DNA of 64,000 nucleotides from Eucommia ulmoides (taxonomy: Eukaryota; Streptophyta; Magnoliopsida; Garryales; Eucommiaceae). The notes below the pieces were generated by a model. That model was given only the letters and a program-made list of their open reading frames with translations, ran no database searches and was not told where the DNA came from. The DNA lies in NCBI GenBank assembly GCA_016647705.1, contig CM028338.1, positions 19,179,577-19,243,576 of the forward strand, in the 5' to 3' direction. The translations under genes and the position numbers were made by a program. Positions within the stretch are counted from its first letter, which is position 1. Each line of letters opens with the position of its first letter. Shown piece by piece: positions 35,691 to 47,326 of the stretch.

Positions 35691-35789
35691 CCGGGCCCTA
35701 CCCCAGGGCTTAAAATCAAAGCTCAAGCCCTAAACAATTAGGGTCGGGTTAGGCGAGCCCCCAGGCCCATGACCACCCCTGCCAACTAT

Positions 35790-36940
35790 GAAAGACATTC
35801 ATTCCAAAACTAAATCAAAACAAATATGAAAACCCGTGCAAAACATTCACACAAAAAAAATCAAGAAATATGGAAGAAACCTAAAGATCAACGAAAAAAA
35901 ATATTACACAAAAATCAATAAAATCAAAACAAATCTAACAAAATTGACATAAATGTTCAGCAAATCGCAAAATGAACATCTGCCACACCATAGACTGGAA
36001 TGAACGTTCATTGGGAGTGAATGACATTCATTCTAAAACTAAATCAAAACAAATCTGAATCGTTGTGTGAACATTCACAAAAAACAAATCAAGAAAATAT
36101 GAAAAAAACCTAAATGATAGAAGAAAAAAAAAAATCAACAAAACCAAAACAAATCTAACAAAATCGAAATCGAGGGGTGGCAGGAGAGCCACAAGACATA
36201 ATCCTACAAAATTATTATATTTTCCCTTTCTGTTTTATGAAAAAGACCAAAAAAAAAAAAAGGTTGTTTTGTGATGTTTTTATCCTTCTCAACAAAAACG
36301 CGAACATGCATCCCACACCTATATATTCTGGAAAAGAGGAAAATGGAAACAAAAAACATGTTCAATTGTCAAATTTTGTTATAGCACCAACTCTCTGTGT
36401 ACGCATTGTGTGCTTTGGTTGGAGCGCATGGGGTACGTTAATGTGATGAAGTAGGTAATAAGAGTGGTGAATTGGACTGGGTTAGTTGGATGGTAAGTTT
36501 GCACTATATTTTTGAGATAACCCCAAAAAAACATCCTCTTTCCTTCAGTTTTGAACCAAACTTTAATATAAATTTTCAAAATTGACAGAACACAAATTAT
36601 AAAAAAAAAAAAAAATTGGCAAAACTCAATTTCGACATGGACGTTTAGCAAATTGCAAAATGAACATCAATGTTCATTGGGAAATGACATTCATTCTGAA
36701 ACTAAATCAAAATAAATCTGAACTGCCGTGCAAACATTCACAAAAAGCAAATCAAGAAAATGTGAAAGAAACCTAAATGGAAAAAAAAAACACAAAAATC
36801 AACAAAACCAAAACTAACAAGATCGACATGAACGGTCACCAAACCCAAATGAACATCCGTCAAGCCACACACCGGATGAACATTCTACATCCCGGAAGGA
36901 CACATACACCCCTAAACTGAAAATCAGTATGAATGTTCAA
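35790..36940 (+). repeat. Degenerate tandem repeat, unit about 210-230 bp
   Basis: The series GACATTCATTC...AAAACTAAATCAAAACAAATCTGAA, then AACATTCAC, then AACAAAATCGAC and GAACGTTCATTGGGA, recurs from about 35793, 36023 and 36690. The second copy is interrupted at about 36170-36630 by unrelated DNA with an A-tract. Each unit contains GAACGTTC or GAACATTC sites. No gene. Confidence 0.55.
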
Positions 36941-38328
36941 TTTGATATACATCAAATTGAAAAGTGAAATTTGATATACATGGACCAATTCAAGAAAATA
37001 GTTTCACAATGACATGATCATGCCTAAAAACCGTAAAAATCAACACAAGTCAAAACCAAATAGCATAGAAATTACATAACAAAAACTTGAAAAAAAAAAA
37101 AAAAAATAGCAAATCCACACCATAACGGATATCTATTAACTTCAGGAAACCACCAATTTCTAGAAGCAAAAATTCAGATCTTATCTCAATTGAAAAACCC
37201 CAAAACTAAAAATCAATATGAATGTTCACTAAACCGCAACGAATATTCACCCAAACCCCAATTGATTCACTGAGAAATCAACCAAAAAAAACATCCACAA
37301 ATTAAAATAAACCCAAAAGCTCCCCAAAAAATCAGAAAATCACTTGAACATCGCACCTGGAACATTTACCTTAGAGAGAGAGAGAGACAGAAACGATTGA
37401 GAGACGAATTTTCCAGATCTGCAATTTCCATTGTCACCTGCTAGATTCTCATTCCTTGCACAAATCTGAGTGAGGCTTCGTCGTCGCATCGGCACCCCGT
37501 GAAGCCGTCGTTGAATCGCATGAAGCTGAGCGTCATCGTCGCATCTCGTGAAGCTGAGCGTCGTTGTGGAACGGCATCCAGTGAAGCCGAGTGTCGTCCT
37601 CGCATCGACGAGCGGCAGATACGGTGTCGTCATCATCAAGCGGAGCACATGGTGGGTCTTCGTCCAGTGGAGGGTTGTGCAACCTTGTTTTTATGCACAT
37701 GGTGGTCTAAGAGAGGAGAAGATGAAATGTAGATTCGAGAATTAGGGTTGGTTGATTTAGGTTTTTTTTTTTTTTAGTATATATATAGAAGGGTAAATAT
37801 ATCTCTTCACTATAGACAAAGGATTACAAATTAACAATGTTTTAACAAAGAATTAAATAATAATCTTTTTGTTTAAAAGGTTTATTGAGGAGAGAGAGTG
37901 TGAATTTTGGTCTAAACATTAAAAAACCCAAATATATTTTCTATTTTTGTGCAACCAATTTTATATACAAAACGAACTTAAAAATGACAAATATAATAAA
38001 GAGTTAAAAATAACAATTAGAAAGTGAAACTACTACTATATAAATTTTCATATGAATACTTGACAACACAATTAAAAATAATAATTAAATGAAATTGTCT
38101 ATATATAAACAGTAACTAAATTACATAAGTAAAAAGTATTTAATTTTTAGAATAATTTTAAATTTCAAAAACTCCACAGCAAGTACTCTTTGAATATTAA
38201 AATAAGTCGTAAAAACCATCATTTGATCTCAAAAGTAGAAAAAAAAAATAGAATTCAAAATGTATTACATAAATAAACATCATTTTTATTCTCAAACTAA
38301 TTTTAAAATTAAAAAATCCTATACCAAA
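36941..38328. other. No recognisable gene
   Basis: At 37370-37740 a GC-richer block begins with GAGA repeats (37374-37387) and contains short imperfect repeats of GTGAAGC(T/C)GAGCGTCGT (37498-37590). It resembles the 5' end of a transcribed unit or a captured gene fragment, but no family is recognisable in any frame. 37746-38328 is AT-rich and featureless. Confidence 0.45.
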
Positions 38329-39044
38329 TGATGCGGGAGAAATTGTCGCTTCTGTATTCAGCTTCTAAGAGGAGCTTGATAAAGAAATTGGGCCAATATT
38401 TTATGCCCAAGAATGGAAAAGATCTGGCTGATAAAACCGAGTTTGAAAAGGGCCCATTATGGGCAGCCCAATGCATAGCTCGAAAGAAGCCTATCACGAT
38501 AAGCCCATAGGTTATCCTAAGCATGCACAATAAAAAGACCCAATACTCAGAAGGAGTCAGGGCGTGGAAGTTGATCCAACGTGGACGTTGGTCTAAACCA
38601 ATGATCCATGCATGGATCCATCAAGTGAGAAGTCAAAGAACGTAACTTGATCAAAAATACACTCTCATGTTGCAGTGAGTTCGGAACCACTCCCAACTAA
38701 ATAGAAACAAAGTGGTAGAGACTAAGTCACCAAAGATCAATTCAACCCACTAACCCTTGATTCCACCTAAATAGGAGAAAGTGAGTCATCATCAGATAGT
38801 GGGAGAAGACCAAGTCATCAAAGACTAGTTATCCATACCAAATGATCGTGATCTATGAGGTCTATAAATAAAGAAAAGTATCGCATTAATATTTACATTC
38901 GGTTTTTTGCCTAATACCCCAAAGCAAACTAACTTACTCTCACGCCAGAGGTTCTTTGGCTGACACCACACCGGTGTCCCCTTAAGCTTATCGATTTTTC
39001 AAGTTATTTGTTTTGCAGGTTGCTGGAGATTTTTGGCAATATCA
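38329..39044 (+). repeat. Solo Tat-type LTR
   Basis: 716 bp, TGATGCGGGAGAAATTGTC to TTTTGGCAATATCA, of the same family as the TE1 and TE2 LTRs (GCCCAATGCATAGC, CTTACTCTCACGCCAGAGG, GACACCACACCGGTGTCCCC). Flanks CCAAA (38324-38328) and CCAAG (39045-39049) are a duplication with one mismatch. No PBS or gag follows. Confidence 0.82.
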
Positions 39045-39141
39045 CCAAGTACTCTTTAAATACTAAAAACAATATATAATAATTATTATTGGATCTCCAA
39101 AAGAATACAATAAACTGGAATTGAAAATATATTATATAAAC

Positions 39142-39160
39142 ATAATAATAATAATAATAA

Positions 39161-39191
<31 letters not shown>

Positions 39192-39221
39192 AAGAAGAAC
39201 AACAACAACAACAACAACAAT
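39142..39221 (+). repeat. Compound microsatellite (ATA)n(AAG)n(CAA)n
   Basis: Three adjoining trinucleotide runs at 39142-39163, 39164-39199 and 39199-39221. Confidence 0.9.
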
Positions 39222-39425
39222 CTTGACCCAAATATTAATTTTTTAGAGGGTTATATGAGCAATTCTTTTACTAGATAGTTCTAATTAATTTTTAATAGTA
39301 TAGTATAAGGGACAAATACAACAACAACAATCTTGAACCAAATATTAATTTTTTAGAGGGTTATATGAGCAATTCTTTTACTCGATAGTTCTAATTAATT
39401 TTTAATAGTATAGTATAAAGGACAA
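39207..39425 (+). repeat. Tandem duplication, unit about 105 bp
   Basis: The block from CAACAACAACAATCTTGA through AGTATAGTATAAGGGACAAATA is repeated with only three or four differences, at 39207-39318 and 39319-39427. Confidence 0.85.
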
Positions 39426-39558
39426 ATAAGTAATTTTATGTTTAACATCAAAAGGAAGGGAGTGTGAAATATTTTTCAAATGACAGATGATATCGCTGTA
39501 GGTTTTTCAAATGACATAAGGTTCATTAAAATTTACTCATAATTTGGTGGATGATCAT

Positions 39559-41158
39559 TGTTGATCCCTAGGGTTTTGAAGGACAAATAAGTATTGATGT
39601 TTTTTGTGGAACTAATGTGTTTGTTGAGTGTTTCAGAAAAAGAGTTTCATTTATTGATTGTGTTGAGATATCATGAAGAAAATGTTAAGGATGCAAAGAT
39701 GGACAAAGTAAAGAAATGAAAAGTGTTGAAGACATTGAAGAAATTAGGTGAAAATAATCAATACTTTTATACTCTTAATGCAACCCGAATTAGGATCGCA
39801 CACGACACTATTAAATGAATTATCTTTTGTGTATTGAAATGATAGAGTTTAGGATACTAATTATTGATTTATTATGTGCTCCTTATGTGAAAATTGAAAA
39901 TAAAAATTGACCTAAGTAAAATTCATGATTAAAGTACAGAAAGTTGAAGTATAGGGCCAATTCAGTCAACTGAGAAAAAAAAATCGGTTAATTGAATCAA
40001 AATAGTGAATTTTGGAGCAGAATTGATGAAGAAATTGACTAACCAACATCAATCGGTCAACTAATCAGAAAGGATCGGTCAACCCTTTGAAACAGTAAGA
40101 TTTTCAGAACAAAAAGTGTAGTTCTTGCATTGATGGGTTAACCAACCCATGGAGATCGATCAACTGATGGGATTAAGGGTCTGGCATGAGAACTCTCTGA
40201 ACTAATCGATCAATCGATTGGGACTCAATCGTTCAACCAACTATGCTGGAGCTTGGAAGGGAAAACTCTCTTGTTGGCCTAGTGAACTACCCAAGAAGGG
40301 AGGTGAATTGGACAGTGATAAAATACTTCAAAAATTCAAATAATTAATTTAATCCGAAATTAATTATTATCTATTTATAGCAACGGAAATATATTATCAA
40401 CTAGATGCACACCAAATAACAATATATAAGTAAAGTAAATAAAGTAGCACACCACGATATATCTTCGTTCACCAAGCTACTCTTGGCTAATCCAGTCCTC
40501 CGAGCCTCACGAAGATTCGCACCCACTAAACTCAATATTCTTTTAACAAGTAGGAACCTAACATTTAAACAATGATTCTTTTCACAGACTCAGAATCAAC
40601 CTTTACAATTCATTTTCACAAGCTAAGGAATAACCTCTATCTTTTTACTAGGTGGAAGATTAGCCTAATTCTATTACAGGAAAAATCAAGACCTAATTCT
40701 TTTTATACCTTAGACTCAAGAATTAAACCTCACACAAACACGCTCCAAATATCCTTTTGCCCAGTAAGGATTGAACTGTTACAATTCACTCACAATTCTA
40801 TAAAGAAAGAATTAAAACCTAATCTTTTTATACTCTAGGTAAAGATCAAAACCTCAATCTCTTTACCGAAAGTGGTTGAAACTAGCTACCCCTGATTAGA
40901 CACTCCCAATAATATCTAATCCGCACACAACTCACCAATTACAAAAATTGATAAGTTCTTCCCACTCGGAGTTTCTACCATCTCAGATTAATTAATACTC
41001 AATTAATGTCCCGAAACTAGTGAGGAAATTCAAAATCTGATTTTAAACAAAAAAAACGGGTAGCAAGCAATTTAGCATGTAATTAGATTTTCTAAAGAAA
41101 ATGTTTCAGAAAATATTTTTCAATAAAAAATCGGAAAACAATTTCAAAGATCAACTTC

Positions 41159-41230
<72 letters not shown>

Positions 41231-44182
41231 GAAAATAAGCAAATAACTTAGCACAATCTCACCAGGAATCTACCGAAAGAATAATGATTAGAATAGTAAT
41301 AACACTTCAGATCGGTAGTAGCAATAATCCACAGTAAATATTTCTCAAGAACAAATCTCAAGAAAAATCTCACAATGCACTCAGTATGATTTTAGAATGA
41401 TGACTCTCAGAAAGCTCAGGATCTTAATAGCTCTTGAATATTGATTGATTTAGATTATTAGATTTTTTAAACCTCAAAAACGCAGATTTATTTATAGGGG
41501 TTTATAACAAGCCCTTTAACGGCTAATTACCATATATCATGACAAATAATTACTTCATAAGCCCCCTTATATCATTAAGACTCAATCCTAATATAATTCA
41601 CTTAAATATATCTTTTAAAATACTCAATTTAGTCCCTCAAAATTTTACTAAATCTCAATTAGATAAGATAGAAAGAATTACTTGTACCAAATTGAAAGAT
41701 ATCTAAAATACTTGAACCATATCTATAGGAATATTCAAATAGGAGTATCATATCTTAAATATATCCATATCCCTAAGATATCTCAATTAAGTAAACAAAT
41801 AACAGCTAGTTAACGGCTAGTTTTTTAATAAAATCTGAAATTCCTCATAACCTGAAACAAGCCATTGGTCGACCGACCAACACCCACCGGTCGACCGCCC
41901 AATTCAGGACATAGCCCGAGCCAAAAACTATCCACCCATTGGTCGACCGCCCAACCTTTATCTTTCGACCGAATGATACAGAGACTTTCACAAGTCGACC
42001 TACCTGTCGACCTAACGACCCAGAGAGTTAATCCTCTATCAACTGAACGATTTAGAGAGTTCCATAAGTCAACTCACCTATCGACCGAATGATCCAGAGA
42101 GTTAGCCTTATAACCTCAGATCAACTTATCAGTTGACTAACCTTTGTTGGATCACTTCTCTCAATTCGATTTTAATTCATTTTCTCCGACGTTTTTGCCC
42201 CTTTAATCGATTTCTTTTTTTGGTTAGCTCCACTAAATTCTTAAATTCAATTTTAATTAATTATCAATGTTTCTTTTTCAATTACACATAGTAGCAAATA
42301 ATTTAACTAATTAGGATCTTATAAAAAACACACATATTTGTAAAAAATATTTTGTGTCATGTGTGATCCTAATCGGAAATAATTAAGAGTAAAAATTTAA
42401 CCTAAGTTATTTTTTCTAAGTTCTTCAATTTCTTCAAACTCTTAGTATCCGTCATCTTTGTCAGTCTCTTTAGTATTTAGCATTCATTTCAACTTCTTCA
42501 TGATAATATCTTCATTGGAACTTATAACCTGAAACACTCAATAAAATAGTTAGTTCAACCAAAAACATCAACATTTAATTGTTCATCAAAATCTTAAGAT
42601 CAACATCCCTGAACCGATCAGTCAACCGACCGAAGAAGGAACGATCAACCGATTGATTGATTTGTTTGGTCTGATTTCTACGTTGTATCAATCGGTCAAT
42701 CGATGGCCAGGGATCGGTCAACCGACTATTTCGGTTGAGATTTCAAGGAGCTTAGTATTTTAATCAAAAACTAATCGTTTTTTATGATTCCAAGGGAGAA
42801 TTTCGTGGGATTTGAACCAACTGAAGATATGATACATGTATTTGTGTACCCTTATTGATTTGTTCCACATAATTTAAGATTCTTTCAATTTAAATAGTTA
42901 AATACTTTTATCTTTGCGATTGATAATTGAGAAATATTTTATAGACTTATTTGAGAATTTTGAAAGTTATTTTTAAGTAAATTATATCATAATTGAATAA
43001 TTATGTTATACGGGGTCTAAGAGTACCTTTTAGAGGCATATTATTTGAAAACTATCCGTTGAAGGGCTTGATATCAATCTATATATATAGACCTGCTACA
43101 ATTAGATGAGAAATATCAAGAACATCAGTTCCTACACTTTTCTAAAAGTTATTATTCTGTTGAGATTTTTAGAGAGAGATTTTGTGCTAAGTTCTTGATT
43201 TAAAGCGCTGATTGATTTGGCGTTATCGACTTGAGCTATCTTGCAATTATGTTTTTCATTCTTCGGAGGTTTGCTGGTGAGATCTTTCCAAATTATTGTT
43301 CTTTATTTCAATTTGATATTATTATTATTATTTGCTTTGTGTTAAAGATCGTTAGAAAATTGTTTTCAAATCTAGATATTAATTTGCCTCACATTGAATC
43401 TATCACGTAGTAAATTTTCGAACATTAATCGAGTATAACTGTATTGAGATGGTAGAAGCTCCTTGTGGGAAGAAACTCATTATTTTTTGTATTTGTAAGT
43501 TTGAGCGGATTAGACACGGTTGGTTTGGTGTATAGTCAGGGTAGCTAGGTTTCAGTCTTTTTCGATGAAAAAGATTGAGGTTTAATCTTTGCCCTAAGTA
43601 TAAAAAGGTTAGGTTATTATTTTTCTTGAAAAGAACTAGGTCCCGATTCTCCCGAAATTAAATTAATTTTGAGTGAATTGTGAAGGTTCAATCCTTATCT
43701 GGTAAAAGGATACTTATGAGAGTTGTGAGGTTTTGATTCTTCTTGCAATAAAATTAGACTAGTCTTTAGGCTGGTAAAAAAATAAGGTTTTTTCATAACC
43801 TGGGAAAATAAAAATTGTAAAGGTTGATTCTGAGCCTAAGAAAATAATCGTTGTAAGGGTTTGGTTCCTACCATTAAAGGAATCAGGAATTTAGAGGTTG
43901 CGAATCTCCGTGGAGCTCAAGAAACTGGATTAGGTAAGGTTAGCTTGTTGAACGAAGATATATCTTGGTGTATTGCATTTTTTATTTTTATTATATTGTG
44001 TTTAGGTATGCACATAGAATTAAACACGTATCTACTATGTGACGAAGATAATAATTGATTTAGGAAAAAATTGATTATTTGATAATTAAGTATTAAAGAT
44101 TTATTTATTTAAATTTTTATAACTACTCAATTTACCCTCCCCCCCCCCCCCCCCCCCTCTTGAGTAGCTCATTGGGCCAACA
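39559..44182 (+). mobile_element. TG...CA element A (solo-LTR-like, 2.3 kb), split by element B
   Basis: Starts TGTTGATCCCTAGGGTTTTG and ends with a C-tract (44139-44157) then CTCTTGAGTAGCTCATTGGGCCAACA. Flanks are ATCAT (39554-39558) and ATTAT (44183-44187). Element B (40272-42605) lies inside it in inverted orientation; without B, A is about 2285 bp. No coding domain, PBS or polypurine tract is visible, so it is best read as a solo LTR of an unidentified LTR element. Confidence 0.72.
40272..42605 (-). mobile_element. TG...CA element B (solo-LTR-like), inverted inside A
   Basis: Reverse strand starts TGTTGATCTTAAGATTTTG and ends TAGTTCACTAGGCCAACA. It is 2334 bp and matches A in order but in the opposite orientation. 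Flanks are TCTCT (40267-40271) and TCCCT (42606-42610), one mismatch. It contains a 40-base A-tract (41161-41200) followed by (TAA)n, and a cluster of GGTCGACC-type motifs at 41868-42130. Confidence 0.72.
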
Positions 44183-44244
44183 ATTATCAGTATTGTAATT
44201 AATTATATATAACCTCTTCACTATTTCTTTGTCCCAACCCTTTA

Positions 44245-45219
44245 GGGGCATGTTTGATAATAACTTAATTTTTTACGTCCTGAAAATATCAGAAGGTTGT
44301 TTGATAAAATTAAAATTTTAAGTACTGAATTTTTTTTGTTTATTTGATAAGTATAAAATTTGAATATTGAAAATTATTTAATTTACATAACTACCCTTGA
44401 ATTAAGATAATACAAAAAAAAATAGAGAACAAAACAATAAAATAAAAACACCAATAACATACTAAAAAATTCAAATATATGAATTATCACAACTTAACAA
44501 TAATATAGAGTTTAATTGGAAAAAAAAAAAAACTCGTGAATTAGATTCATTAGAACCAATGTTGTAAAAGGCGGGGGTGTTGAGCTGGGCGTTTTAGCCA
44601 ATTCAGAACAGGGCATGGGGCATAAGCCCCGCAATAAATAAATTTTCAATATTTTAAAAATATTATATATAATGAAAAAATATTTTAGAAAGATATATAT
44701 GAATTATGAAGAATAGATATAAATTCAACAATAAATTATTATATATGAATATAATATATTAATATTATAGTTATTATTTATTAAGTTATGATTTATAATT
44801 TATAATTAAAATAATGTTATAACTTATAATTTATAATTAAAAAGATATATATGAATTATGAAGAATAGATATAAATTCATCAATAAATTATTATATATGA
44901 ATATAATATATTAATATTATAGTTATTAGTTATTAAGTTCAAATTTTAAAAAACCAAATAACAAATTAAAAAACACACAAAAAAAATAGATAAATTCAAG
45001 ACAAGTATGGGGCATTATCTGTAATTATTTGCTTTCTATAGCTGCAAAATGAATTAAATTGAGTGGTCTTTGCTGAATTGTTTTACTTAAATTTTGACTT
45101 AATTTCTAAGTTAACTTGATTAATTAAGTGATCCTAATTACATTTATCAAACAAAGTTAACTAATTAATTGCTTAATATAATAAGTTTTAAGTGTTGAAT
45201 TTGATTATCAAACAAGCCC
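44245..45219. mobile_element. Harbinger/Tourist-like MITE
   Basis: Termini GGGGCATGTTTGATAA (left) and TTATCAAACAAGCCC (right, preceded by one A/T difference) are inverted repeats flanked by TTA (44242-44244 and 45220-45222). A TTA duplication and a GGGC.TGTTTG start are typical of PIF/Harbinger MITEs. It is 975 bp, AT-rich, without transposase. Inside, a unit of about 145 bp (GATATATATGAATTATGAAG...) is repeated at about 44692 and 44842. Confidence 0.72.
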
Positions 45220-45222
45220 TTA

Positions 45223-45662
45223 GTAAAATTTTCACTCTCCATCTATAAATTACATATAGAGTTTATTCAATTTCATGTACTTCAAATAGTATTTTAACAA
45301 TTCTTAGCCAAATATCATAGACCATTCAACATAAATAATCTATTAGATTATTTTAAAACTATTATTTGAAAAACAAAATTGAAAAACTGCTCTAGGAGCT
45401 TATTTACATATTATTCACTATTTTATAAAAATAAATATGATTGATAGATATTAATAGTTTTTGAGGTTGACATAAATAATTTTTTATATTATAATTTTAT
45501 TTTTATTTCTCAGTATTAAAATTTAATTTTGTTATACTTTTATAAAATATATTAAATATAAAATTAAAAGATCAATGATACGTCATGTGTAATATTCAAA
45601 TAAAAAAGATATACTAACATAATTTTTTTATAGACCTACATATTAGGTGGGTCTAAAATTAG
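45223..45662 (+). mobile_element. Possible Helitron 3' end
   Basis: The stem GACCTACATATTAGGTGGGTC (45633-45653) is followed by TAAAATTAG and T, as in the other Helitron ends of this window. The 5' end was not identified; the boundary given is only the limit of the preceding MITE. Confidence 0.4.
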
Positions 45663-46250
45663 TTAAAATTTAAATGATGACAACAACTGATTTGAGAGGT
45701 TGTGTGCTCTCAAAAAAGATAAGAGATGTTTTTGGTATTTGTTAAAAGACGGAAGATTATCGTGATCATCGTCTAAGATAATGGAGGTGTTAATGACATT
45801 TTCCCCACTTACCTTCCTCTTTAGTTAGTGGGAGAAATAAATACGGAATTTCTATCATATTGTGAATATCAAATAGACCCCCCTTTTTTGTGTTTAACCA
45901 ATAAATAATATTCTCAAAGTCACTTGGACAAATAATAAAAAAAAAAAAAAAAATTATACTATTGTGATTATCAATTCGACTCTTTTTTATCTTTAACCAA
46001 TAAATAACATTCTACACCGGAATTCACGAGGCGCCTATTTGTACACCATTTTTAGTTTTACAAACAAAATTGCTATACATACCGCTAGAGGTGGTAAATG
46101 GGTGATTTATGGGTAAAAATAGGGTTGATTATGGGTAAAAATATATTGGTAGCTAACGAATATGAGTATGCAACGGTCGCCAATTAAGCCGATTATTTAT
46201 TAATCAGATAAAAACGATACTGATCGTAAACATATATGAGAAAACCCAAA
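45663..46250. other. No gene; imperfect tandem repeat
   Basis: A block with TTTAACCAATAAATAAT/CATTCT occurs at about 45893 and 46002 with similar flanks. Nothing else recognised. Confidence 0.5.
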
Positions 46251-46259
46251 TTAAACATG

Positions 46260-47020
46260 CATGATCTGACTTTTAAAATTGTTTTAAAATTTTTAAAACA
46301 AATAGGAACATATATTGGTTAATTATAAGAATTGAAAGTTCAATTTCAAATAGAAAAAATATGGGAACCAAAAAAAACTTTTATTCACCAAACCAAAAAA
46401 ATCACAAATTTATGTTTCTACTCCCGGAAATATAAATTCAAGTACAAAAAAATATGTTTTTCCTCCTATAACATAAACAGTTTTTGGTAACGAAATAAAA
46501 TCAATTTCTATTTTGGAACACAAACATATGTTTTTTACATATTTTTGTTTTTGCTCCTATAACAACAAAAGAAATTCAAGAACAAAAATATGGTTTTTGT
46601 TCTGGCAACAAAAAAGTTTTTAGGAACAAAAAAACATATGTTTTTGCTCTAGAATTAGAGACCATCTTTGGTCACAAATTTACGTTCCTATCTGAGGGAA
46701 AAACGATATATTTCAAGAACAAAAATAATTTGTGAGAACAAAAAAATATGTTTTTATTCTGGGAACAAACATATTTTTTCTTCACATATTTTGTTTATGT
46801 TCTTTGAACAAAAACATAAATAAGAGAAAATAAATTATTATGTGAACAGAAACAACTTGTGGGAAAAAAAAAAACTATTCTGAGTTGTTCTTATATTTTT
46901 ATTTTTGTTACAAAATCGAAAGCATGTTTTTTTTTGTTCTAAAAAATTATTTTTGCTCTCGGAATGGATATAAATTTTTATAATCAATTTTTTTATCCTT
47001 TTTTTTTTTTAATTTAGTTT
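46260..47020. repeat. Palindromic AACAAAAACATATGTTTTTGTT repeats
   Basis: Repeated inverted motifs of the form (G)GAACAAAAA..ATATGTTTTTGTTC lie roughly every 40-80 bases (about 46440, 46510, 46580, 46630, 46740, 46790). The stretch would fold back on itself many times. No coding capacity or clear element ends. Confidence 0.5.
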
Positions 47021-47326
47021 TATTATTATTTTCGTTGTGTAGCCATTATTTAATAGGTATCCTAGTTAAGTGGTTATTCAATAGGTATCCCGTTTTTATC
47101 CATTTTTACCAGTATTTAAAAGTGGATACAAAATTTGGTTCCCAAAATATCTTTAATCACATGTCCTATATACCAATAAGAAATATAACCTCTTGTTTTT
47201 GCTATACGTACTATTGGTCTATATATAGATCTGGGGTTGAATTGAGTAGGCGCAAACTTGTTTTTCACAATTTTTATTGCAATTCGAAATTGCGTGTACA
47301 AAAAAAAAAAAAAAAAAAAAAGAAGT

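Larger units (their letters stand above)
31846..35781. mobile_element. Non-autonomous hAT element carrying two solo LTRs
   Basis: Terminal inverted repeats AGGGGTGGTCATGGGCC (left, split by the LTR at 31854) and GGCCCATGACCACCCCTG (right, ending 35781) are flanked by CCAACTAG (31838-31845) and CCAACTAT (35782-35789), an 8-bp duplication with one mismatch. The GGGCCGGGTTCGGGCCGGGC-type subterminal sequence is common in plant hAT elements. Removing the two LTR insertions leaves roughly 1.1 kb. No transposase frame remains. Confidence 0.82.

Noticed and set aside
36170..36630. Second hAT element with the start AGGGGTGGC
   Set aside because: No complementary right end (CCACCCCT) and no convincing 8-bp duplication.
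37340..37745. Overlapping open frames on both strands in a GC-richer block
   Set aside because: Short imperfect repeats keep several frames open at once; no recognised domain and no splice context.
39004..39231. Minus-strand frame with poly-Cys, poly-Ser and poly-Tyr runs
   Set aside because: Direct translation of the ATA/AAG/CAA microsatellite.
44560..44650. GC-rich block in the MITE as a possible tRNA or SINE promoter
   Set aside because: No A-box/B-box pair or cloverleaf could be drawn from the sequence.
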